Shown here: piece after piece, positions 34,301-45,837 of the stretch | Layout: every line of letters starts with the position of its first letter | Numbering within the stretch: position 1 is the stretch's first letter | From: Meloidogyne chitwoodi | Lineage: Eukaryota; Nematoda; Chromadorea; Rhabditida; Meloidogynidae | Length of the DNA: 64,000 nt | Assembly: GCA_015183035.1 (NCBI GenBank) | Contig: JACZZP010000006.1 | Coordinates: 1,736,001-1,800,000 of the forward strand | Direction of reading: 5' to 3' | Program-made: the position numbers and the translations under genes | Notes under the pieces: generated by a model | What the model saw: the letters and a program-made list of their open reading frames with translations, nothing else | Told to the model about the DNA's origin: nothing | The model's database searches: none

Positions 34301-36644
34301 TAAAACGTACACCACCAAGAAAGCAGCTATTACCGTTTGGCGTTGCGTTAAATACAATGGAGCACTTAATAATTCTTGTAGGACTACTGTTCGTACCAGT
34401 GGTGATATTGACAACTTAATGATTGAACAGGCATTTTTGGTTAAATTACTTTTTTAGTGTAAAAATATAGGTGTGTGGTAATCATCTACATGAACCTACA
34501 AATATTATAATCACTGGAGATGACTTGAATGTGTCTGAAGAAGAACATCGAGTTGCAACAAAGACAATAACAGAAGTTTCATCACTACGAAGGAAGAGAG
34601 GACGTCCTCCCAGGTCAAGAACTCGGGAACCAATAATAACAACAACTCCAAAAAAGGCAGCAGAGTCTCAATCTACAGCTTCAGTTATTAAAAAGAATTG
34701 GAATGAGACACCTAAAAAGAGAAAGGGAAAGTTAATATTTGAGAAACAAGAATTGGATGATTGCCCTGCCTTAAATCTTCGGTTTTCTAAGAAACGAAAT
34801 GAGTATAAGGTTATTTATTGGGTTAAATTCCTCTGCTCTTTTTGATATTTATTGGTAAAATATTTAAAAACATTTTTAGGCTCTTCAACAATCTTTACAA
34901 CCACCAGTACTGAGAAATGAGGCTACAACACCAGAACCAGCACTCCAATTTTCTCAACTATATCAAGCATTTTTTTAAATATTATTTGAATATTTTATTT
35001 TAATTTAAGCTCCAAAGAGAAAAAATTCTCGGTTCTGGTCAATTTGGCACTGTCTTTAGCGCTGTACATAGACATTCAAGACGAGAAGTTGCTGTAAAGG
35101 TATTTAATTTTTATTCAATAAAAATATGCGCTAAAAAAATCAAAAGAAATTTTTTCTTTTCTGGACAATAAGACGTTTTTTTCTTTTAATTTTGTTTATT
35201 TAATAATCTCACTTATTCAGATGATTGCCAAAGATCGTTTCTCCAAAAAATCTTCAGCTGTTGAAACACTTAAAAGTGAAGTAGCTATTCTACAAGCCGT
35301 TGATTTTCAGGGAATTATTAAATTGGAAAGCATGTTTGAGACTAAAGATAAAATTTTTGTTGTGATGGAAAAAATGAATGGAGATATGTTAGAATTAATT
35401 TTAAGTCAGGTTTGTTTTGAAAATTTATTTATTTTTTTATTTTGTTGATTTTTAGGCAGCTGGAAGGCTTAATGAACGATCTGCTAAATTTTTGATTATG
35501 CAAATTTTAAGGTTTAAATATTTGTTAAATTTTTTATTCTTCAATTTCTTTAGAGCCCTTCGCTATCTTCACTCTCGAGGGATTGCGCATTGTGATTTGA
35601 AGCCAGGCAAGAAATTTATAATTAAATTTAAAATATCTAAATATGTTACTTAATATCAAAGACGTTTCTAAATTTACGATCTTGTTTACGGTTGCTGCGT
35701 CTTTGTTTAAATCCTTATCCAAAGATTTCAATTATCCCGACCTTACCTAAAATGTTTTGGAGTTGGATAGTACTTTTGTGATTTATTTAATTTCAGAAAA
35801 TGTTCTTCTATCAGATTTTAAGTCAAACTTTCCCCAAACGAAACTTTGTGATTTTGGCTATGCTCGATTTATTGGTGAAACACAATTCAGAAAGACTATT
35901 GTTGGAACTCCAGCTTATCTTGCACCTGAAGTTCTTAAGAAAAAGGGTATTCTAATATTTAATATATCAAATTTTGTTGTTTGAATTTTTTAAAATTATA
36001 TTTTTAATTTATTGTTAGGTTATAATAAATCATTGGATATGTGGTCTGTTGGTGTAATTGTTTATGTAACACTTTCTGGAACTTTTCCTTTCAATGAGAA
36101 TGAGGAGATCACTGACCAAATACAGAATGCCGAATTTATGTTTCCATCAAATCCATGGAGGGAAATTGGTCGTGAATCTATTGATTTGATTCAACAATTA
36201 CTTAAAGTTCAGGTTAATTTTATTTATTTATTTTGTTTTTAAATTTTTTTATTTTTAGATTGAAGAGCGTATTAATATTGATGAATGTATTGCTCATCTT
36301 TGGCTCCGTGACCCCCAGGCATTTTTTATTTTTAACATTAATAATTTTTGACAATCAAATATTATCCATTATTATTTGTTTGAACTGTTTTTTTATTTTA
36401 ATAGATCAAATATAATTTTAAAAAATGAGAAATTCTTTATTTTTAGACTTATTATGACTTGCTTTGCCTTGAAAAACGTTTGGGTCTTTCCCAACGTTAT
36501 TTAACTTCTGATTCGGAGGATCTCGTTTGGGCGCCACAACTCCATGCTATGGGCCTTTTAAAAAATGGACAAATTCAATGTATTGAAACAGAATCTCCTT
36601 CATCACTTGAAAATGAAAATATTGTTGATATATCAGATATTTAA
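31313..36644 (+). CDS. dkf-1: Protein kinase D (DKF-1-like)
   Basis: About 18 exons from ATG 31,313 to TAA 36,642-36,644. Domains in order: a Gln/Asn-rich N-terminus; a ubiquitin-like PKD N-terminal region ([19 protein letters not shown]); two C1 domains with full Cys/His sets ([38 protein letters not shown]); a PH domain ([10 protein letters not shown] to SWQQWYQ); and a kinase domain with [40 protein letters not shown] and [11 protein letters not shown]. The activation loop reads [12 protein letters not shown]: the first PKC-site serine of PKD1 is Gln and the second is Thr, like C. elegans DKF-1, which relies on a single Thr. PKDs are diacylglycerol-responsive kinases. Several introns use GC instead of GT donors, clearly at 35,607 and 36,319. 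The intron 33,767-34,879 contains the FLYWCH cassette. Confidence 0.92.
34227..34850 (+). CDS. FLYWCH zinc finger plus AT-hook cassette inside the kinase D intron
   Basis: The ATG at 34,227 opens an exon with a complete FLYWCH domain: [19 protein letters not shown], then SCRTTVRT, and after a 31-nt (GT) or 40-nt (GC) intron NHLHEP, giving the C2H2 ligands. Exon 2 (34,471 on) is Lys/Arg-rich with an AT-hook, [10 protein letters not shown]. It runs to RNEYK at 34,807 and then to a GTTATT donor. This donor is in phase 0, as are the donor of the preceding PH exon (33,766) and the acceptor of the next kinase exon (34,880). The cassette could therefore be an alternative first exon giving a FLYWCH/AT-hook-kinase protein, a skipped cassette, or a nested gene ending in [11 protein letters not shown] at 34,845. 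No AATAAA follows it. FLYWCH domains are often derived from Mutator-like transposases. Confidence 0.7.
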
Positions 36645-37005
36645 TTTAAAAATATTTTTTCTAATATATGTCAATTTTACAGAAAATATTTTGATGCTCA
36701 TATATCTATTTAGAATGTTTTTTATTTTTATATTTTTAAAAATTTTCAAAATAGAATTTTAAATTTCATTCATAATTTTATTCAAAATTGTGACATTATT
36801 ATAAAATTTTTGGATTTTTTGTTTTCTTTCAATTCCAATCAATTTCTTTATTTCTCTCCCTTTATATAAAATTTATTTTTTCAAATAATTTTAATTTAAA
36901 TAATTATGTACTTTTAAAAATAATAAATTTTAAAAAATATAGTTTTAATAATTAAATATTTATATGAAAATCAATGCTATATAATATTTGAATAATTCTA
37001 AATTT
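36645..37005. other. Convergent intergenic spacer
   Basis: AT-rich sequence between the 3' ends of the kinase and receptor genes. It must contain both polyadenylation regions; AATAAA-like words occur on both strands, but none can be singled out. Confidence 0.4.
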
Positions 37006-40000
37006 TTAATGAGAATTTTCTTTTATCCATTCCTCAGTTATTAATGGAGGTGCTTGTTCATCATATAACATATAAACAGCAAAAATAATTGTAAAGCCAC
37101 TAAAAACTAATTTTAAAATTTTTTCTATCATTCTAGCAAGTATTTGCCATTCAACTCTAATTTGTCTTAATTGTTCTTCTGTTAATAGTGAAAGTCGTAT
37201 TTCTTGAACTGTTTGGGAAACTTCTCCTTAAAAATAACATAAACAAATGATTATGAATTTCTGAAGGATCGAGTAAAGAATTAAATATTAATAAGGTGCT
37301 GAAACGTCCATTTTAAATACGTTTGGGTGCCCAATTACCATAAAAATATTTAAAGCGATTTTGGCATTTTTTACTATTTGGAAATTCTGTTAAATATTTC
37401 TTTTATTTTAACTAACTTATAGAATTTGAAATTGAATCTTTAACTGAATTTCCTTCTGTTTGCTTTGTTGTTCCATTCTGTGTAACATTATTTTTTTGAT
37501 TGTTATTTGATTCAGTAAAGACGGCACAATTTCTCTTTAAATAAATAAATATTTTATTTACTATTAAAATAATACCTGAGAGGTATATTTTGATTCAGAT
37601 TTTAATAAATGTGTATTTACTTCTTGTTGAACTGAACCATTCCTTTGACTAAGTGATGAAATAAATGGAAAACGACTATCATCATCATTTGAAGGAAGTC
37701 CTTCACGAACTCTTTCCTTTTTAAAAAATATATTTTATTTTTAAGTCGAAACTCTTGAAGACAGGGATTGACCGAAGAAGCCGGGAAATCTCCTCAACAT
37801 TATCTCGAGGAAAAATTAAATTCCCCGAGGAATATATAGCATAAAGGGTAATCTTGTTGGTTTGATATATTAATTTAATTTATTTACAAATCGATTAATT
37901 CGATGCTTAACACTCTGTTGCATAGTTCGCAATTCTCTTCCAAGTAAATGTCTCATAAATAAATTCTCGTTTCTAGGATATGCTCCCAACAGCCAATGAC
38001 GTAATCTTCGAGGAAGTGCTCTTCCAGAATTTCCACTTGTTTGTAAATGCTAAAAAATGTTTTTTTTTAATTTTTATATAAATATGTATTACCAATGTCC
38101 AAGTAGTGATATAAGTGGCAGTAAATTGAATACAAATTAATCCTACAAATTAAATTAATTTTTAAATTAGTTTAAATTAATAAACTTTAACCAATATAAT
38201 ATTGGCCAAGAACAGGCACAGTGTCAGAAGTTGCTGGCAATTTATCAGATACCATCATAACTTTATATAAATATTTTTTTTTAATTTTAAAAAATAAATT
38301 TACGAATTAAAGCAAGTGAAAGTAGAGATGTAACACCTAGACTAACCTGGAAATTTTGAAATTATTTTATTAATTAAAGTCAAAAAATTTTGAAAAAAAT
38401 ATTTTTGGGTAATTATTAAAATAAATTTTGAATTATTTTAAATATTTTTTAATTTTTTACCTTTTCTGTATTTTCTCCTGTGCTTGAATGTGTAGTAAAA
38501 AACCCAACAACAGTAATTGTTGTAATTAAAGCAGATGGCATTATTAATGTAAATAAATAATAAGATGGATTTCTTTTTATTGAAAAATAGTAGCAAATAT
38601 CTGGATAAGGATTAGGGCAACAATCATACCATCTAAAATTAAATAAATATTGTAAAATTATATTTAATTAAATTAAATAATTTACTTCAAATTTGAACGT
38701 GTTTTGAAATCAATTAATCCTTTAATAATTTATAAAAAATATTTTTAAATTATTTTTAAAAGAAAAACAAACTCCATTCCATATTTGGAATATAATGTGT
38801 TAATGATGCTGATTTCATAAAATAATTATTTTGTCCAGAAAAAGAAAAAGAAGAAGATTGATGATGATGAGAAGAAGATAAATTCATTTGACTATTTCTA
38901 TTTAATCCAGAAGATGATTGGCTTTGGTCATTAGCAGCTGGACGAACCATTACCTTTTTTTTAAAAAGTTTTATTTTTTAATTTTAAAAGTTATTTTAAT
39001 TTTAGATAATGTAAGGCGGCTGTTTGCTGTCAGGGAAGCAGGCCAGTTTACCGCAAGGCTATAACTTATTTTATATTTACCAAAAATATTCGACCCAAGC
39101 ATGGTTCGACTCAGCTCGACGAGCTGAGTCGAATAACACCAAGATATCTATTATATGACAATTATAAACAGAGTTATAGCCATAGCCATGCGGTAAACCG
39201 GCCTTGCGATAAACTGGGGGTGTACCCGCTGTCAGCTAGCTAATAAATGAAAAAGGGAAGCGTTGATAGGCGGTGGGATGGTTGAATGGCAGCCCCGTTC
39301 CGAGAGCTCAGGTTCAATCCCACCCAATGTTTGCTATTTTCTGGGATGGGTTCAGCAGCTTTACTATAAATATATTTTTTTCTAAATAATCTTTTTATCT
39401 CTCATTATAACAATATATAAAGAGAAAAGTTAAAGGAAATATATAACTATGTAGTTTCTTGAGTTAAACAACTTATTATAATTAAATTATTATTATTAAA
39501 AAACCTGTGAACCATCATAACTCCAAGAAGCTAACATCAAATAACAAATTTGTTGATCAAAAGGGAAACGATGCTATAAATTAAAAAAAAAAAGAAATTA
39601 TTTTTATAAAAATTAAAAAAAACACCAAATTAAGATGACAACTTATTCCAGTTATCTATAAAAAATATTTTTTAATTAATTAAAGATTTTTTAAATTAAA
39701 TTAATTACCACAGCACGAAAAAGAGAAACTCTTCCATCATTTTGAACTAAAGCATTTGTCATCATTTCACTTTCGTGTATATTCATATTTGCACTTTTTA
39801 AATAAATAAATTTAAATTAATTAAATTTATTAATTTACTTATTATAAACAAGTAAATCTGGACGCCAAATCATTTCTGCAGGTATATGTAATTGTTTAAT
39901 TCCTCCAAAATTGGATGGATCCCAACGTAAAAATTCATCATTCCAATACTGAAAATTAATTTAAAAAATATTTTTAAATAATTAATTAGACACTTTTTCA

Positions 40001-40728
40001 ATTATTTAAGTTCTTTTATTATTAGAGAGAATCGTTATTTTAATCATTTTAATATTTTAAAAATAATTAAATAAATAAGAAAACCTCTTCTAGCCAACAA
40101 TAAACAGTAATTATTTGATCATTTTCTTTTACTTTTTGAATTTGTTTAAAATATAATTGTACAGATACTTGTGTTACCTTAAAATTTAATTAAATTTAAA
40201 AATTAAATTTTTTTTTATTTTCTAACAGTTCTTTCATCAACTACAGGACGTAATTCTTTTCTATAATATTTAAATAAATGATCAAGTAATTCTCTTTGTT
40301 TTGGTATTTTATTAGGTAATTCTGTAGTAGATGAAAACAAAACTTCAGATAACTAAAAATAAATATATAATTAAATATTTAATTAAATTTTTATTTGGCT
40401 AAAAATATTTAAAATTATATACTTATTTTATAATAATTCTATAATTACTAATTCCTTACTCTACAAGAAGTTGTTCCATTTATTTTTTAATTTTAGTCTT
40501 AGGTTATATTTTAGATGACCTAACCTTTTGAATAATTTGAAAGGACCCAATAAAGACTAAATCTTAAATAATATCTCCAGTTCAAGGATAGAGTATTTAA
40601 TTTTATTTATAAAATATATAAAAAAAGATTACCGTTGTTGGCATTATATTGAGCAAAAATAAAAGGCGAAAAAATAAAAAGAAGAAAATTGTTATAATTT
40701 TAATTAAATAATAATTATATAATAACAT
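37006..40728 (-). CDS. Nicotinic-type Cys-loop ligand-gated ion channel subunit
   Basis: I chose the start at 40,728 because it gives a hydrophobic signal peptide (IITIFFFLFFRLLFLL); the later ATG at 40,644 would lack one. Extracellular domain: LLDHLFKYYRKELRPV, YWNDEFLRWDPS, MIWRPDLLVYN. The Cys-loop is complete, CHLNL joined to HRFPFDQQIC (13 residues between the cysteines). The adjacent Cys pair WYDCCPNPYPD marks an alpha-type (acetylcholine-binding-like) subunit. M1-M2 read LITTITVVGFFT and GENTEKVSLGVTSLLSLALI, M4 KLVFSGFTIIFAVYML, and the stop is TAA at 37,006. A Ser/Gln-rich insert lies near 38,780-38,950. The large M3-M4 loop is spread over several exons. The closest named worm subunit cannot be fixed here (acr/lgc group). 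One intron hosts the repeats at 39,040-39,330. Confidence 0.85.
39041..39240. mobile_element. Palindromic repeat element in a receptor-gene intron
   Basis: GGCCAGTTTACCGCAAGGC and CTATAAC on the left are mirrored by GTTATAG and GCGGTAAACCGGCC on the right. An outer copy (CCTTGCGATAAACTGGG) extends the pair. The centre (39,105-39,133) is a 29-nt palindrome: TTCGACTCAGCTCG, a single A, then its exact inverse. The same central motif, with one mismatch, occurs inside the element at 20,031-20,715. No target duplication was identified. Confidence 0.65.
39272..39321 (+). ncRNA. Degenerate tRNA-like segment (SINE-like)
   Basis: An A-box-like TGGTTGAATGG (39,279-39,289) and a B box GGTTCAATCCC (39,311-39,321) are followed by ACC, so GGTGGGA and TCCCACC can pair as an acceptor stem. 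The B-A spacing is short and the T stem is missing, so this is not a working tRNA. It lies in an intron of the receptor gene, next to the palindromic repeat. Confidence 0.5.
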
Positions 40729-42509
40729 TTATAATATTTTAAATTTATTTTCCAAATATAGAATTAATTCACACATTAAAAATGCTTAAAAAATAGAAAA
40801 TAAAAAGGAAAAGTATCAAAAGTGAGTGTCAATAAAAGTGCCTAAACCAACAAAACAAAAAATTGCCTTCTCTTTTTTCTTTTGTTAAAATATTTTTTCT
40901 TTTTAAAAAAAACAATTAAAAATTGTTAAATTTTAATTAATAAAAGTAAAAATCAACTAAATTGTTAAAACATTTTACTTTAAAAAATAAAAAGGTGGCA
41001 AATATTTGTTGCTTAAATGTTCTTTTTTTTACTTCAAAATATTTATATTTCTTCCTTTTTTAAATAAATATTACTATAATATATCTTATATACTTCCCCC
41101 TAGAGAAAAGTAAAAAGTAGATTGTTTGATATTTGGCAACTAATACCTTTTTTAAGAAAAACCAATGAACATTTCTTTTGTAAAAATTAAAAAAGATGAA
41201 TGAATTTTAAAATAAAAAGACAAAAAAGATATATTTATAAAAAAGGAATGATGTATTTTTAAATAAAAAAGATATTAAATACAAAAAATTGAAAATTTTA
41301 TTTCTTAAAAAAGATTTTTTAATTTATTGAAAAAATAGGAATTTTTTAAATAATTTTTTCTTTTTAAAATTCTTGAAAAAAGATTTTTTTTAGAAATTAT
41401 TTTTGCAAATTTATTTTTTATTCAAATTATATTTACTTTAATTTATCTTTTTTAATATTCCTTTTATTTAATAAATTTACTATTTAAAATTTGTAGGAAA
41501 TAAATTTTTTATAATTTTAAATAAATTGGAGTTTATACTTTTATATTTTTAATTTTAAAAATTATGATTATTTATTTTAATAAAATTAGTTAAATTAATT
41601 TTTTCTTTCTAAAATAATAATAAATAAATAAATAAATAGAGAAAAATAAATGAAAAAATAAAATAAAATGTTATTTTTGATAAATTATTTTAACAAAATT
41701 TTTTTTTGTCATATTTAAGGTCATAGGTATAATAATATATTGACTAATTGAAGAAATTTTTGAAAAAAAAATAAGAGTTTTTTAAGAAGAACCTCTTGTG
41801 ATGGATTGCTGGCATGCAAACTGTTTTTTGTGAAAATATTTAAAAGGCTCAAATAAATATTAGCTTATTGTCATAATAAATATATATATGGCATTTAAAA
41901 GAATAAAAAAATAAATATTTAAGGAATTAAAATGATAGGAAATTTACGACAAAAAAACTTTCGATTTTTGGGAATCTGTTACAAGTCGGCAAAAGTGTTC
42001 TCAAAATTAATAAAATTATAAAAAATAAATATAATTTATATAAAATTATTGGAAGTTGTTTGTTACACATTCCTCTTAAATTATAGTAACAGAATAGAAA
42101 ATGAGACTTAGGTATTTATTTTTAGGTAAATATTTAATAAATTCAAAAATAATTAATTAAATAATTTTAAAAAATTAAAAACAATGCTTTCAAAATAAAT
42201 AACAAAATAAATTGAAAAAATATCTTTAAAAGCAAAATTATACATTGAAACAAAAAACGTGGGAAATTTGTAATGAAATAATAAGAAACATTTTTTGATT
42301 AATGGATATGGACTAAAATAAAAAGAAATAAAAATATTTTATTAAATTAGGGCTTTTAAGGCAAAAAATAATATAAATAAATTTGTAAATATATTTTTTT
42401 AAATAATTAAAAAAAAAAGAATATAATTAAAATAAATTAATTAATTTTTAAAATTTATTAATATTTAAGTAAATTAAAAATATTTTATTTTTTTTTAATT
42501 TAAAAATAG
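40729..42509. other. Long AT-rich intergenic region
   Basis: Contains the promoter of the receptor gene (minus strand) and the 3' flank of the MFSD8-like gene. It is mostly poly-A/poly-T tracts with simple TAAA repeats. No coding sequence, RNA gene or structured repeat was recognised. Confidence 0.5.
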
Positions 42510-44914
42510 TTAATTTTCTTCAGCTAATTCTGGTGGTATATTTAATGGAATAAGTCTTCGATAACACAAAAGCCATAAAATAATCATTATTCCAACTTCA
42601 ATAGATTCCATTATCCAAATAGTTCTAGGCCCATATGTTCGGTACAAAAAACTTTAAAAAATAATAAATAATTTAAATTAAATTTAAATTAAAAATAACC
42701 CAATAACGAGTGGCCCAAACATTCTCCCCATTCCTCCAAACATTTCAAGTATTCCTTGTTGTGTTCCTTGCATTCTAGGTCCAATAATACGTGAAAATAA
42801 AGTATTCATAGTTATATTAATATTTGGAAAACTTAATCCAATAAAAATAATTATTGAAAAATAATAGACCCATAAATTAATTTGTTTTAAATTTAAACAC
42901 CAATTCATTTCTCTCCAATCACAACCTAATACTGAAGAAGCATTTCTTTGAACTTTAATAATTATTTTTAAATAATTATTAAATTTAAAAAATAAACAAA
43001 CATTTTTGGTTATCATAAAGTTGTACATTATCTGACAAAAATGGCCAAGAATATGTAAAAAAATGAAATAAAAATAGGCCAATGAGTGAAAATAAACAGA
43101 CTAAACGATCATTTACTCTTTTTAAAAAATTAAATATAAATTAAAAAAAAAAGAATTTAAAAAAAATAAATAAATTCCCGTATATACTTGTTCCAAATAT
43201 TTAAATAATTATATTTAAATTAATTTATTCTCTTACTTTTTCCCCAAATCAAAAATAATATAACAAATATAAGTGCTTAATGCTAAAAGTCCACGAATAG
43301 AATGAGCTATAGATTCCCAAAAAACAACATCCTTTGCTGACCACATAAACATCATCATTGCATAAGCTGTTCCAATACTTTAATTAATTAATTAATTAAT
43401 TAAATATTTATATTTACGTTTCAATATTTGTAAAAATAAAAAATTGAGTAAATCTAATTGCATAACATGCTGCTAAAGCCAAACGATCATATGGAGGTAA
43501 TTTTGGTATATTTTCACATTCCTTAAAATTTAAATAAATAAAAAACACTTTTATTTATTCAAGGAAACCCCAAATAAATATATTTTTTTAATTTTTAAAT
43601 TCCCTTTTTCTAATTAGAAATCAAAATAAATAAAAGAAAAAGAAAAAAGACTTACTTTATCAGACTTTTTTTTTACTACACCAACATAACTTTCTTTAAA
43701 CCAAAAAACCTAATAATATAATTAATTTTTTGTAAAAAATTAATTATATTTTTAAATATTTACTTGTAAAAATAAAAGAATAATATTAACAAAAGATGCA
43801 GCCAATGCTGGGGCAGTAAACATTGAAATATTTAAACAATATTTTGGTAAACCAAAAATATTTAAACAAATTGGATATCCTGGATATGAAATCCAAGTAA
43901 AAAGAATTTGAAAAGCTTAAAGATTAAATAATTAAATAAGAAATTTAATTTAAAAAAACTACCAGGTCCAAGTACAGAACCTAAAGCCATTCCACCAGTA
44001 ATAAATGCTGTTGCTCTAGATCTGTCTTTATTTATAGATGCTGATGAAGCAAATGATTTTAATAGACCAACTTGTGCTATTTAAAAAATAATAAAAAATT
44101 TTTTAATTTAAATAATATTTTTTCTTTTATGAATAAGTCAATTTTATTAAAAAATTTAATTAAAAAAAAATAAAAAATAATAATAACAACTTACCCCATC
44201 CAATTCCAGCTATAAATCTAGATATAAGTAACACATATCTTGTCATTTCCATTGGAAAAAGTTCAACAAGACAATAAAGAAAATTACCAGTAAACATTAA
44301 AATATTACATATCATTCTTTTTTTTTAAATAATAATATTATTATTATTATATATTTTAAAATTATTATACAATGGTGGTTTTAATTTTTCAATTCGATTA
44401 GACCAAAATCCAAGTATTGGAGATGCAATAATTTGTGAAAGTGAATACATTGCTATTATTGTACCAAAAAAACTAACAGTAACAGATTCATCTAACTTAA
44501 ATTAATTTTATTAAAAATAAAATAATATTTTTTAAATTGAGATAATTGTCCTCTTATAATTAATTAATTTATTGGTATATTCCTTGTTTAAATAATAAAA
44601 GTTATAACCTAATAATCTTTTTTTTTTAATATTTTTAAATTTATTTTAATTTAATTTAAATATTAATATTATACAATTTGCATAAATGGCCATAAAGAAG
44701 TAAAAAATAAAGTAAATTGAACTGATGCTGTAAATGTAAAAAGAGCACAAAGATAAATTGAACGCCATTCTGTTTTACGTTCATCTTCAATAATTATTGT
44801 TGATTTAATATTTAAATTATTATTATTATTTAAATTATTATTAATTGCAATTTGTTGTTTAATTGGTTGAATTTTATAAATTACTTTTGAACGTTTAAAT
44901 CCCAAAAAAGACAT
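42510..44914 (-). CDS. MFSD8/CLN7-like major facilitator transporter
   Basis: Starts at ATG 44,914 and ends at TAA 42,510, in about ten exons. The cytosolic N-terminus is Asn-rich. The first span (SIYLCALFTFTASVQFTLFF) is followed by SVTVSFFGTIIAMYSLSQ and GFWSNRIEKLKPP, the usual major-facilitator signature between spans 2 and 3. Later exons carry YVLLISRFIAGIGWG, ATAFITGGMALGSVLGPG and, near the end, SFPNINITMNTLFSRIIGPR with GTQQGILEMFGGMGRMFGP. These features fit the lysosomal MFSD8 (CLN7) group, which acts as a lysosomal chloride channel or transporter in mammals. Substrate in nematodes unknown. Confidence 0.78.
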
Positions 44915-45523
44915 TTTTTTATTTAATTTTAAAAATAAAAATAAATTAAAAAAAAAAGATTCTTTATATTTTAATTTATGAAATTAAAATATTTGTTAAA
45001 ACTTAATTAATTAATTTGGAATAAATAAGTAAGTAATTTTAGAAATTTAATTTAAAATAATTTTTAAAAAATATTATAAATTATTCTTTATATTATAATT
45101 TAAATGTTCAATGAATTATTTTACCAATTTTTATTTGCTTATCTGATAAAATAATAAATAAATAAATGTTCTTATTTTTTAAAAAAACGTAATTTTAAAA
45201 AAAATTGATGAGTTAGTAATTCTTTTTATTTTATTTTATTTATATTATATAATTATTATTAATTATTTTAAATAATATAAAAACAAATCAGTTTAAAAGT
45301 CTTTTTGATGCTAAAGTGTTTTTTCCATTTAAATACACTTTTTATAATTAATTAAATTATCCCCAAAAATCTCTTAATTTTGGATTTTTTTCTAGAATAT
45401 TTAATTTTCCCAAATATAATGGAAATTATAACAACAAAATTTCCTTTATTAAAATTAAAATAAATTTGAAAATTATTTATTAATAAAAATTATCAGTTTA
45501 TTATTATTAGCAATATATAAAGT

Positions 45524-45554
<31 letters not shown>

Positions 45555-45837
45555 ATTTTATATGAACTTTATTACAATATTAAATTTAAAATTAAAAAAG
45601 GACGTCATTGATAAGAAGAATAGATTTTAATTTAATTTTTGAAAAAAGGATAAAAAATATATTTTTTAAATAATAATTATTAAAAAAAGAACACTCTCCT
45701 AACATTTTTTTAAATTAAATTATTTTCTGTGATTAATTAAATTAATTGGAGTTCAAAAAATTTCCTTAAAATCTTCTTATCTAATTTTAAATAAAATTAA
45801 TAAATCTGACTTTTTGATTATTTTTTAATTTAAATAA
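44915..45837. other. AT-rich intergenic region
   Basis: Lies between the start of the MFSD8-like gene and the 3' end of the Gly/Cys-rich gene. No gene or organised repeat was seen. Confidence 0.5.

Noticed and set aside
34227..34850. FLYWCH exons as simply part of the constitutive kinase D protein
   Set aside because: Direct PH-exon to kinase-exon splicing (33,766 to 34,880) matches the family better, and the cassette opens with its own ATG without a good acceptor before it. It is kept as an alternative or nested exon.
39272..39321. Functional tRNA gene
   Set aside because: A and B boxes are present but the T stem is missing and no anticodon arm folds.
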